Source: Desulfobulbaceae bacterium
Lineage (GTDB): Bacteria; Desulfobacterota; Desulfobulbia; Desulfobulbales; Desulfurivibrionaceae
Direction: 5' to 3'
NCBI GenBank assembly: GCA_003517965.1
Contig: DOZO01000035.1
Span: forward strand, 2,961 to 11,257
DNA: 8,297 bases
Below are positions 1 through 6,241 of this stretch, one piece after another. The notes beneath the pieces were generated by a model. It was not told the origin of the DNA and made no database searches. It saw only the letters and a program-made list of their open reading frames with translations. The position numbers were made by a program, and so were the translations under genes. The stretch's first letter is position 1. Every line of letters begins with the position of its first letter.

Positions 1-618
1 ATGATGGAAAACCGGGATGAGCCGATCATCTGGCGCGGCCCCCTCAAGAATCAGGCGATCCGCCAGTTTATCGCCGATGTGAATTGGGGAGAGCTGGATT
101 ACCTGGTTATCGACGCGCCCCCCGGCACCGGAGACGAGCCCATGACCGTGGCCCACACCATCAAGGACGCCAAGGCTCTGGTCGTGACCACCCCCCAGAA
201 TATCGCCTTGGCCGATGTGCGCAAGTCCCTCAATTTCTGTAAGCACGTTTCCATGAAGATCCTTGGGATTGTCGAGAACATGAGCGGTTTTATCTGTCCG
301 CACTGCGACAAGACGGTGGATATCTTCAAGACCGGCGGCGGCGAGCAGCTGGCGACCGAGTTTTCCGTGCCGTTTTTGGGCCGGATTCCCGTTGATCCCC
401 GGGTGGTTATTGCCGGGGATGACGGCAAGCCCTATCTCTCTTCCGAGGCCGCCAGCCCTGCCACCCTGGCGTTTGCGGAGTTTCTGGCCGCAGTCGAGAA
501 AGAGCTACCCGTCCATGCCGCGGCCGGTTCTATTCCCATGGCCAAGCCTTTGGCTAAGGCCGGATCGAGTTGTGGTTGCGGTACCGGACCCTGCAATCCA
601 ACCACCTGTGATTGTTGA
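1..618 (+). CDS. Mrp/NBP35 (ApbC-type) Fe-S cluster carrier ATPase, 5'-truncated by window
   Basis: This is the C-terminal part (205 residues) of a cytoplasmic P-loop ATPase of the Mrp/ApbC/NBP35 family, which binds Fe-S clusters and delivers them to apoproteins. The stretch VIDAPPGTGDEP (residues 36-47) is the family's Walker B-like segment. VENMSGFICPHC (91-102) carries the conserved CxxC (C99, C102) that holds a cluster between two subunits, and the GGGEQLA and PFLGRIPVDP blocks follow. The N-terminal Walker A lysine region is absent, so the gene must start upstream and the ATG at position 1 is internal. After the fold ends near residue 170 there is a low-complexity linker and then a tail with five cysteines (191, 193, 198, 203, 205). 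Such Cys-rich tails are not part of the core family; I infer metal or cluster binding. The gene ends 11 bases before the next start, which suggests an operon. Family assignment is firm; the client proteins are unknown. Confidence 0.93.
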   Translation: MMENRDEPIIWRGPLKNQAIRQFIADVNWGELDYLVIDAPPGTGDEPMTVAHTIKDAKALVVTTPQNIALADVRKSLNFCKHVSMKILGIVENMSGFICPHCDKTVDIFKTGGGEQLATEFSVPFLGRIPVDPRVVIAGDDGKPYLSSEAASPATLAFAEFLAAVEKELPVHAAAGSIPMAKPLAKAGSSCGCGTGPCNPTTCDC

Positions 619-629
619 GGGGGTCGAAT

Positions 630-1268
630 ATGATCGTTAAACAGCTGACCGTGGGCTCCATGGCTGTGTGCTGCTATGTGGTGGGCTGCGAGGAGACCAA
701 AAAGGGCGGGATCATTGATCCCGGCGGCAACGAGGCGGAGATCCTCGCTTTCTGCCGGACGGAAGGGCTCGGTGTCGAGGCGATTATCTGCACCCACGGT
801 CATCCGGACCATGTCTGCGGCAACAGGGTGATCCAGCAGGCCACCGGCGCGCCCATCCTCATGCATGCGGCCGATGCCGAGTTTTTTGCCAGGCCGGAGG
901 TTATCGACTATTTCTCCATGCTCGGCCTGCCCCCTTCGCCGCCGGTGGACAGGTGTGTCAGCGATGGCGAGGCGATCGTGATCGGCAAGCTTACCCTGAC
1001 GGTACTTCATACCCCCGGCCATACCCCGGGCGGGATCTGTCTCTATGCCGCTCCCCATCTTTTTACCGGAGACACCATGTTTGTCGAAGGGCTGGGCCGC
1101 ACCGATTTCCCCGGCGGCGACACCGAGCAGTTGCTTGCCGCGATCAAAACGAAGATCCTGACCCTGCCTGCGGAAACCGTGGTCTGGCCGGGGCATGGCT
1201 ATGGCGGGGCCAGATCTACCGTGGGCGAGGAAGCCCGCCACAACCCCTATCTAAAAGGGAACTGGTAG
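630..1268 (+). CDS. Metallo-beta-lactamase-fold hydrolase, glyoxalase II-like
   Basis: This 212-residue cytoplasmic enzyme has the binuclear-metal hydrolase fold used by glyoxalase II and related thioesterases. The metal ligands are all visible: THGHPDH (H56, H58, D60, H61), H131 in LHTPGHT, D148 in FTGDTMF, and H189 in WPGHGYG. The block GLGRTDFPGGD (155-164) is typical of the short YcbL-like branch, which lacks the C-terminal substrate domain of true glyoxalase II (about 250 residues). Hydrolysis of a thioester or similar bond is therefore likely, but the substrate is not established. I chose the ATG at 630 because GAGGGGG (617-623) lies 6 bases before it; an upstream in-frame TTG at 612 would overlap the mrp stop and lacks a better site. 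Cys residues at 14, 15, 20 and 54 are not known ligands. It is packed between mrp and selB, with only three bases before the selB start. Confidence 0.93.
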   Translation: MIVKQLTVGSMAVCCYVVGCEETKKGGIIDPGGNEAEILAFCRTEGLGVEAIICTHGHPDHVCGNRVIQQATGAPILMHAADAEFFARPEVIDYFSMLGLPPSPPVDRCVSDGEAIVIGKLTLTVLHTPGHTPGGICLYAAPHLFTGDTMFVEGLGRTDFPGGDTEQLLAAIKTKILTLPAETVVWPGHGYGGARSTVGEEARHNPYLKGNW

Positions 1269-1271
1269 CAG

Positions 1272-3191
1272 ATGCGGGAAATCGTTCTCGGCACGGCCGG
1301 TCATGTGGATCATGGCAAGACAAGTCTGGTCAGGGCCCTTACCGGCATTGACACCGACCGGCTTAAGGAAGAGAAAAAGCGAGGCATTACCATTGAGCTT
1401 GGTTTTGCTTTTCTTGATCTGCCTTGCGGTCATCGCCTGGGGATCATCGACGTTCCAGGCCATGAACGTTTTGTAAAAAATATGGTGGCTGGCGCTACCG
1501 GCATAGATATTCTGGCCTTTGTTATCGCGGCGGACGAGGGGATTATGCCCCAGACCAGAGAGCATTTTGAGATCTGTCGCCTGTTGGAGGTAAAACGGGG
1601 GTTGGTGATTCTCACCAAGAAGGACATGGTTGATGCGGAGTGGCTTGAGCTGGTGCAGGAGGATGTTCGCCAGTTCCTGGTCGGCAGCTTTCTTGAGGGC
1701 GCGCCCATGCTGGCGGTTTCCTCCCTCACCGGCGAGGGATTGGCCGAGGTTCGGGAGGCCCTGGATACCATGGTGCGGGGCAGTGAATTTTCCGAGGCCC
1801 ATGGCCCATTTCGTCTGCCGGTGGATCGGGTTTTCAGCATGAAGGGCTTCGGGGTGGTGGTAACCGGCACCTCTATCTCGGGTAGGATTGGGGTAGGTGA
1901 GGAGATCACCGTCTATCCCCAGGGACATACAGCCAAGATTCGCGGTATTCAGGTGCATGGTCAGGATGTGCCCTTGGTCGAAGCGGGTAAACGCACTGCC
2001 ATCAATATCCAGGGCTTGGATACCGAGATGATTGCCAGAGGCAACATGCTTGCTACCCCAGGGACCCTTGCGCCCTCCTACCTGCTGGACGCCGATTTCT
2101 TTTATCTCTCCGGCAATGCCAAGCATTTGAAGAACCGAAGCCGGGTGCGGGTGCATATCGGCACCGCTGAGATCATCGCGCGGATGGTGCTGCTTGAGGA
2201 TGAGGAGCTTACCCCAGGCAACCGGGCTAACGTGCAGATTTTACTGGAAGAACCATTCGGCGCCTGGCCTGGAGATCGTTATGTGGTGCGGAGTTATTCG
2301 CCGGTTGCCACCATTGGCGGCGGGGTTATCTGGCACGGTTCTCCGCCCAAGCGACGTCGTTTTAGGGAAGTAAACAGTCAGATCTTTGCCCTGTATCAGG
2401 ATGGTTCTGTTGAGGATATTTCCCTTCTCCATCTTATAGAGGCCGGGGTGAGCGGACTCACCTTTGAGCAACTTTGCGTCAAGATGGGTCAGTTTGGCAA
2501 GCGTTTCCGCAAGCTGTTGGATGGCCCCATTTCCAGCCGGAAGATCATCATGGTGGATTCGGAGAGGCAACGCCTGGTCGCGGCGGAAACCTTCGAGGAT
2601 ATGAGTACATCGTTACAGAAGATTTTGGCTGATTTCCACCGGGACAATTCAATGAAGCCGGGGCTTTCCAAAGAGGAATTGCGCTCTCGTATTTCTGGCG
2701 ATATGGATCAGCGGTTTTTTCAGATGCTGCTCAATACCCTGGTCAAACAGGGAGTGATTGTTGTCGATGAAGCAACGGTCAGACTGATGAGCCATCGTGT
2801 CTCACTCAAGGCTGACGCCATAAGCATTCGCGTGGAAATGGAAGGTTTTTACGGCGAGGCCGGGTTGACCCCACCCACCGTGCGGGAGGTGCAGGAGAGG
2901 TTTGCCAAATATCCTACCTCCCTGATCCGTGAGGTTCTTGAGCTTATGGTTCGCGAGCAGGTTCTGCTTAAGATCAGTGAGGATCTCTATTTCCCGAGGT
3001 TGGCCCTGGCGGCCTTGCAGGAGCAGATAGTGGCCTTTATCAAAAAAGAAGGAGAGATCGACGCGCCACGTTTTAAAAATCTTACCGGTTTGACCAGAAA
3101 ATTTTCTATCCCCTTGCTGGAGTATTTTGATAGAATCAAGGTGACTATCCGGGTTGGCGACCGACGTCTGTTAAGGGAGCGGAGCAATTGA
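1272..3191 (+). CDS. selB: Selenocysteine-specific translation elongation factor SelB
   Basis: SelB is a GTPase that carries selenocysteyl-tRNA(Sec) to the ribosome and reads a SECIS hairpin so that UGA is decoded as selenocysteine. The 639-residue length is normal. The GTPase domain shows G1 GHVDHGKT (10-17), G2 RGITI (37-41), G3 DVPGH (60-64), G4 TKKD (115-118) and a G5-like SSLTGEG (150-156). The segment GIDTDRLKEEKKRGITIELGF is characteristic of SelB rather than EF-Tu. EF-Tu-like beta-barrels follow (about 180-350, including DRVFSMKGFGVVVTGT), and the remaining 270 residues fit the winged-helix array that binds SECIS RNA. The start is ATG 1272, three bases after the previous stop, with AAGGGA at 1255-1260. 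Its TGA stop overlaps the next start (TTGA). The gene implies that selA, selD and selC exist elsewhere; none are in the window. Confidence 0.97.
   Translation: MREIVLGTAGHVDHGKTSLVRALTGIDTDRLKEEKKRGITIELGFAFLDLPCGHRLGIIDVPGHERFVKNMVAGATGIDILAFVIAADEGIMPQTREHFEICRLLEVKRGLVILTKKDMVDAEWLELVQEDVRQFLVGSFLEGAPMLAVSSLTGEGLAEVREALDTMVRGSEFSEAHGPFRLPVDRVFSMKGFGVVVTGTSISGRIGVGEEITVYPQGHTAKIRGIQVHGQDVPLVEAGKRTAINIQGLDTEMIARGNMLATPGTLAPSYLLDADFFYLSGNAKHLKNRSRVRVHIGTAEIIARMVLLEDEELTPGNRANVQILLEEPFGAWPGDRYVVRSYSPVATIGGGVIWHGSPPKRRRFREVNSQIFALYQDGSVEDISLLHLIEAGVSGLTFEQLCVKMGQFGKRFRKLLDGPISSRKIIMVDSERQRLVAAETFEDMSTSLQKILADFHRDNSMKPGLSKEELRSRISGDMDQRFFQMLLNTLVKQGVIVVDEATVRLMSHRVSLKADAISIRVEMEGFYGEAGLTPPTVREVQERFAKYPTSLIREVLELMVREQVLLKISEDLYFPRLALAALQEQIVAFIKKEGEIDAPRFKNLTGLTRKFSIPLLEYFDRIKVTIRVGDRRLLRERSN
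3173..3179 (+). promoter_or_regulatory. Ribosome binding site deciding the TTG start of the DUF4390 gene
   Basis: AAGGGAG lies inside the end of selB and is separated by 8 bases from TTG 3188. No comparable purine-rich site precedes the later candidate starts (GTG 3248, TTG 3335, TTG 3356). This supports TTG 3188 as the ancestral start and probably the present one, with coupling to SelB termination through the TTGA overlap. Confidence 0.7.
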
Positions 3192-3928
3192 CCTTATTGC
3201 GTAACTATCCAGCAGCACCCCATCTGCTTTGTCATCGGCCTGCTCATGTGCAAAAGCACACGTCGCAGACCTCTTTTGCGCATCTGTGGCACTGCTGGAT
3301 AGTTACATTTCGTGGGTTTCGTCACTTTTCGGCTTTGAGCTGGATAGTTACCTTATTGCTTAAACGACAATTGCGCGGCTTTTCTTTTTTGCTGCTCTTC
3401 CTGGCTTTTTTTGGGGGTGGCGTGCAGTCCGCGCTTGCCCAGAATGCGACCATCGAAGAGTTGATTGTTACCAATTCCAGCACGGATTTGTTGTTGTTTT
3501 TAACGGTTAATAATGCCTTTACCAAACAGATGGAGGAGGGGATCAAAAACGGTATCCCGGTGACTTTCAGTTTCTCCGTGAAGCTGGAACGGAAAAGAAT
3601 GTGGACGAATCAGGAGCTTGTGTCTCTCAAGTTTGAGCATGCCTTGAGTTATGACACCCTGAAAGAGGAGTACAGTGTTATCCGTTCTGAAATGCCCGGG
3701 CAGATCTTCCGCACCAAATCTCTGAACGAGGCAAAAAAAACCATGGCTCAGATCAATGGCTTTACGCTGTCGCCCCTGAAGGCCTTGATTCCAGAGGCGG
3801 GATATCTGCTTAGGGTTAAAGCGAAACTTGCGGAAAAAACTCTGCCGCTCTATTTCCATTATGTAATTCCTTTCTGGAGCCTCTGGGATTTTGAAACCGA
3901 GTGGTACACAGTGGAATTCAGGTATTAG
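3188..3928 (+). CDS. DUF4390 family exported protein, N-terminus interrupted in frame by a MITE
   Basis: The 246-residue product matches the DUF4390 pattern by context and sequence: an exported, beta-rich domain from about residue 85 to the end, finishing in an aromatic stretch (FHYVIPFWSLWDFETEWYTV). Its function is not known; genes of this family commonly sit just before ntrY-like and ntrX-like genes, as here. The start is odd. From TTG 3188 the protein reads MTLL, then 53 residues derived from a 151-bp mobile element and its target repeat, and only then a basic segment (LKRQLRG, about 58-64), a hydrophobic core (about 65-78) and a likely cleavage site after ALA (84/85). Removing the 53 codons gives MTLLLKRQLRGF followed by that core, a normal signal peptide on a 193-residue protein. 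The current protein may start at 3188 with a long extension, or at TTG 3356 inside the duplicated target site, which would restore a good signal peptide but lacks a strong ribosome site. It overlaps selB by four bases and ends one base before ntrY. Confidence 0.82.
   Translation: MTLLRNYPAAPHLLCHRPAHVQKHTSQTSFAHLWHCWIVTFRGFRHFSALSWIVTLLLKRQLRGFSFLLLFLAFFGGGVQSALAQNATIEELIVTNSSTDLLLFLTVNNAFTKQMEEGIKNGIPVTFSFSVKLERKRMWTNQELVSLKFEHALSYDTLKEEYSVIRSEMPGQIFRTKSLNEAKKTMAQINGFTLSPLKALIPEAGYLLRVKAKLAEKTLPLYFHYVIPFWSLWDFETEWYTVEFRY
3193..3200. repeat. Left copy of 8-bp target site duplication
   Basis: CTTATTGC abuts the left end of the element and is repeated exactly at the right end. The two preceding bases (AC) also match the last two bases of the element, which extends the apparent direct repeat to 10 bp. 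Confidence 0.85.
3201..3351. mobile_element. 151-bp MITE-like element with GTAA ends (IS66-like)
   Basis: The element starts GTAACTATCCAGC and ends with the exact reverse complement, giving perfect 13-bp terminal inverted repeats at 3201-3213 and 3339-3351. It is flanked on both sides by CTTATTGC, an 8-bp duplication. Its length and lack of a transposase gene make it non-autonomous. IS66-family elements are known for ends beginning GTAA and for 8-bp duplications, so I infer mobilisation by an IS66-type transposase elsewhere; the family call rests only on these two traits. An additional internal copy of the end motif lies at 3292-3306. It pairs with the left end over 15 bp (3201-3215), and a second stem (3248-3256 with 3273-3281, one G-U pair) is nested inside. 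The element sits after the fourth codon of the DUF4390 gene. Element plus one target copy is 159 bp, which preserves the frame, and the reading frame through it has no stop codon. Confidence 0.85.
3292..3306. repeat. Internal third copy of the element end motif
   Basis: CTGCTGGATAGTTAC is the exact reverse complement of the first 15 bases of the element (3201-3215). It is a better partner for the left end than the true right end, which matches over 13 bp. The bases after it (3307-3314) do not match the left flank, so this copy is not the boundary of a separate insertion. Confidence 0.85.
3352..3359. repeat. Right copy of 8-bp target site duplication
   Basis: This CTTATTGC copy follows the right inverted repeat directly. 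It contains a TTG (3356-3358) in the DUF4390 frame, which duplicates an original leucine codon and could act as a secondary start immediately before the signal peptide. Confidence 0.85.
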
Positions 3929-3929
3929 C

Positions 3930-6164
3930 ATGGATGCCACTCACGAGGAGGTCCTTTGGCAAGATCGGCAACGGCGCAAGAAACGCATCCGTCTGATCAT
4001 CCTTGCCTGTCTTGTCCTGATCCCTTTGTTGACCTATTTTGAAACCAGAATCGTGCAATTGGGCACCGTTCCCTTTCCGGTCAGTGGCAATGTTCTGATT
4101 TTTGTGCTCATCAATATCAATGTTCTCCTCTTGCTGTTGATGGTTTTTCTGGTTCTCCGCAATCTGGTGCAGCTTGTGTTCGAGCGTCGCCGCCGTTTTC
4201 TGGGGACAAAGCTTCGTTCCAAATTGGTGATTGCCTTTGTTGCCATGTCTTTTTTCCCAACCGGCCTGCTTTTTTTTATCGCCTTGCAGTTTGTCTCCAC
4301 CAGCATGGATTACTGGTTTAACAGCAATGTTGCCCAGTCCCTTGAGGAATCAATTTCCATCGCCAAAAATGTTTATCAGGAGACGCAGGATCAGGTTGAC
4401 CGCCAGGCGCGGCTGATCTCCGAACGCCTGGAGGCGAAGCGTTACGGGGATATTACCTGGGTTCATGCTGGCCCTGTGTTGCAGGATATCATGAAAACCC
4501 ATGGCCTGGCAGGAATCGAGGTAATTTCAGGGCAAAGAGAGGTGCTGGCCCGAGTCTACAGGCCGGAAGTCGTAAGTGGCGGTGTCCCGGAAATTCCGCT
4601 TAACATGATTCGCAATGTTCTGGCTGACAATAAAGAGCAGATAACCATCCAGCCGGTGGCGGCGGGGGAGTTGGTGCGTGGTATCAGCCCGGTGCGGATC
4701 GACGGAACCAACGCTATGCAGGGGGCATTGGTCGTTTCCCAGCTTATTCCCCAGGAAAGGGTCAGACGGATGCAGATCATTGCCGCCGGTTATGAGGGTT
4801 ACAAGCAGTTGATGATCCTCAAGACCCCGATTAAAACCAGTCTGCTGGTAATGTTGCTGATTGTTACTCTGTTGATTGTCTTTTGCGCGATCTGGTTTGC
4901 TTTTTATGTGGCAGGTGGCTTGACCGGCCCCATTGGCAAGTTGGCGGAGGCCACGCGGCGGGTGGCCGAGGGGGAACTGGATTTTGTTCTGGAAAAGACC
5001 TCGGGCGACGAAATGGGCACGTTGGTTGATTCCTTTAACCGGATGACCAGTGATCTTTCCGCCAGTAAAAGAGAGCTTGAAGAGGCCAATGCCGCCCTCT
5101 GTCAAGGCAATCTTGATGCCGAGACCAGACGGCGTTACATGGAGATTGTGCTGCAGAATGTGGCGGCTGGCGTTATCTCGCTGGATGAGCATGGCCGGAT
5201 TACCACGATTAATCGGTTTGCCGAGGAACTTCTCAGGATTGATCGTCGGGCCTTGGAGGGTCAGGACTATCGCGCGGTTCTCAGACCAGAGCATCAGGCA
5301 ATTCTGGATGAATTTCTTGCCGCGCTCTTCCGGAGCGGCAAGTCCTCGCTGGAAAGGCCGTTGCGCCTTACGGTGGGCAAGGAAACCTTTTCGCTCAGGG
5401 TTAATTTAACCCGGCTGGAAGATGAGAACAATCAGTCCCTTGGTGTAGTTCTGGTGTTTGACAATCTGACCGCGCTGGAAAAGGCTCAGCGGATGGCAGC
5501 CTGGCGCGAGGTGGCCCGGCGCATTGCCCATGAGGTGAAAAATCCTCTGACCCCAATTCAGCTTTCCGCCCAACGGCTCCGTAAGAGATACCTTGACCGG
5601 CTGACTGGGGATCAGGAGGTCTTTGATGTCTGTACTAAAACCATCATCAATCAGGTTGATGAGCTGAAAAAATTAGTCAGTGAATTTTCCAGTTTCGCTC
5701 GCATGCCGGCGGTGCACAAGGCCATGGGCAACTTTGTCGAAATGGCCAACGAGGTTTTCATCCTTTATCAGGAGGCGCATAAGGACAGGCAATTCCGGCT
5801 GCAGGTGGAAGGTCCTATCCCGAAGTTTTCTTTTGACGTTACACAGATGAAGCGAGTGTTGATCAACTTGCTCAATAATGCTGTGGCCGCAACTGTCGTA
5901 GCCGGGGTGATTGAGATTGTTCTTGCCTGCGAGGAAGAGCGCAAGATGGTCAGACTTGAGGTACGCGACAATGGTTCCGGGGTAAGTGATGAGGACAAGA
6001 CGCGTCTGTTTGAGCCATATTTTTCGCGGAACAAGAGTGGCACCGGCCTGGGTCTGGCTATTGCCAGCACGGTGGTGGCGGATCATCATGGCTATATCAG
6101 GGTTAAGGATAATGCGCCTCGTGGGGCCCGTTTTGTTGTTGAGCTGCCTCTGGAAAATGGTTAG
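3930..6164 (+). CDS. ntrY: NtrY-type membrane sensor histidine kinase
   Basis: This 744-residue inner-membrane kinase autophosphorylates and passes phosphate to its NtrX partner. Four hydrophobic segments are visible (about 20-36, 54-77, 97-122, 304-328). The last two enclose a periplasmic sensing region of about 180 residues. Next come a HAMP linker (about 328-380), a PAS-like domain (about 403-515), and a HisKA segment with the phospho-acceptor H534 in AHEVKNPLTP, a form typical of the NtrY/NtrB group. The ATPase domain shows the N box (N646, N649, N650), G1 DNGSG (680-684), F box FEPYF (694-698) and G2 GTGLGLAI (704-711). All catalytic motifs look intact. ATG 3930 is one base after the DUF4390 stop; an in-frame TTG at 3891 would overlap that gene by 38 bases and is less likely. 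The signal sensed is unknown. The name reflects architecture and its ntrX neighbour; a role specifically in nitrogen control is not shown. Confidence 0.9.
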   Translation: MDATHEEVLWQDRQRRKKRIRLIILACLVLIPLLTYFETRIVQLGTVPFPVSGNVLIFVLININVLLLLLMVFLVLRNLVQLVFERRRRFLGTKLRSKLVIAFVAMSFFPTGLLFFIALQFVSTSMDYWFNSNVAQSLEESISIAKNVYQETQDQVDRQARLISERLEAKRYGDITWVHAGPVLQDIMKTHGLAGIEVISGQREVLARVYRPEVVSGGVPEIPLNMIRNVLADNKEQITIQPVAAGELVRGISPVRIDGTNAMQGALVVSQLIPQERVRRMQIIAAGYEGYKQLMILKTPIKTSLLVMLLIVTLLIVFCAIWFAFYVAGGLTGPIGKLAEATRRVAEGELDFVLEKTSGDEMGTLVDSFNRMTSDLSASKRELEEANAALCQGNLDAETRRRYMEIVLQNVAAGVISLDEHGRITTINRFAEELLRIDRRALEGQDYRAVLRPEHQAILDEFLAALFRSGKSSLERPLRLTVGKETFSLRVNLTRLEDENNQSLGVVLVFDNLTALEKAQRMAAWREVARRIAHEVKNPLTPIQLSAQRLRKRYLDRLTGDQEVFDVCTKTIINQVDELKKLVSEFSSFARMPAVHKAMGNFVEMANEVFILYQEAHKDRQFRLQVEGPIPKFSFDVTQMKRVLINLLNNAVAATVVAGVIEIVLACEEERKMVRLEVRDNGSGVSDEDKTRLFEPYFSRNKSGTGLGLAIASTVVADHHGYIRVKDNAPRGARFVVELPLENG

Positions 6165-6172
6165 AAAACCAT
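6157..6172 (+). other. Small hairpin across the ntrY stop codon
   Basis: ATGGTT (6157-6162) and AACCAT (6167-6172) can form a 6-bp stem with a four-base AGAA loop over the ntrY stop. No uninterrupted T-run follows, so it is not a convincing terminator. The 77-base gap to ntrX also holds TTGACA (6201-6206), but no matching -10 box at 16-18 bases. ntrX is therefore most likely expressed with ntrY. Confidence 0.3.
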
Positions 6173-6241
6173 ATTGTTTGCCCAGAGTTACATGGTATGT
6201 TTGACAGTGGTAAAAAATTTTAGCGAAACGGTAGCACCGCA

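Noticed and set aside
613..633. The TGA ending mrp follows a Cys-Asp-Cys tail, and selB lies nearby, so it could be read as selenocysteine with a four-residue extension.
   Set aside because: Readthrough would add only four residues, no clear SECIS hairpin follows, and the GAGGGGG ribosome site for the next gene occupies this position. A plain stop is simpler.
432..1241. Long minus-strand open frame opposite mrp and the metallo-hydrolase gene.
   Set aside because: It is antisense to two strongly conserved genes, and its product shows no recognisable domain; it is a shadow of codon bias.
1251..2156. 301-codon minus-strand open frame opposite selB.
   Set aside because: It overlaps the conserved GTPase domain of SelB and has no recognisable motif.
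3201..3306. The 106-bp inverted-repeat unit as the complete inserted element.
   Set aside because: Its right flank (ATTTCGTG) does not match the left flank CTTATTGC, whereas the 151-bp unit has a perfect 8-bp duplication and its removal restores the signal peptide.
4527..5294. 255-codon minus-strand open frame opposite ntrY.
   Set aside because: It lies wholly within the kinase gene and its low-complexity, polar translation resembles no family.
6201..6229. TTGACA as the -35 box of a separate ntrX promoter.
   Set aside because: No -10-like hexamer occurs 16-18 bases downstream (the sequence there is around GCGAAACG).
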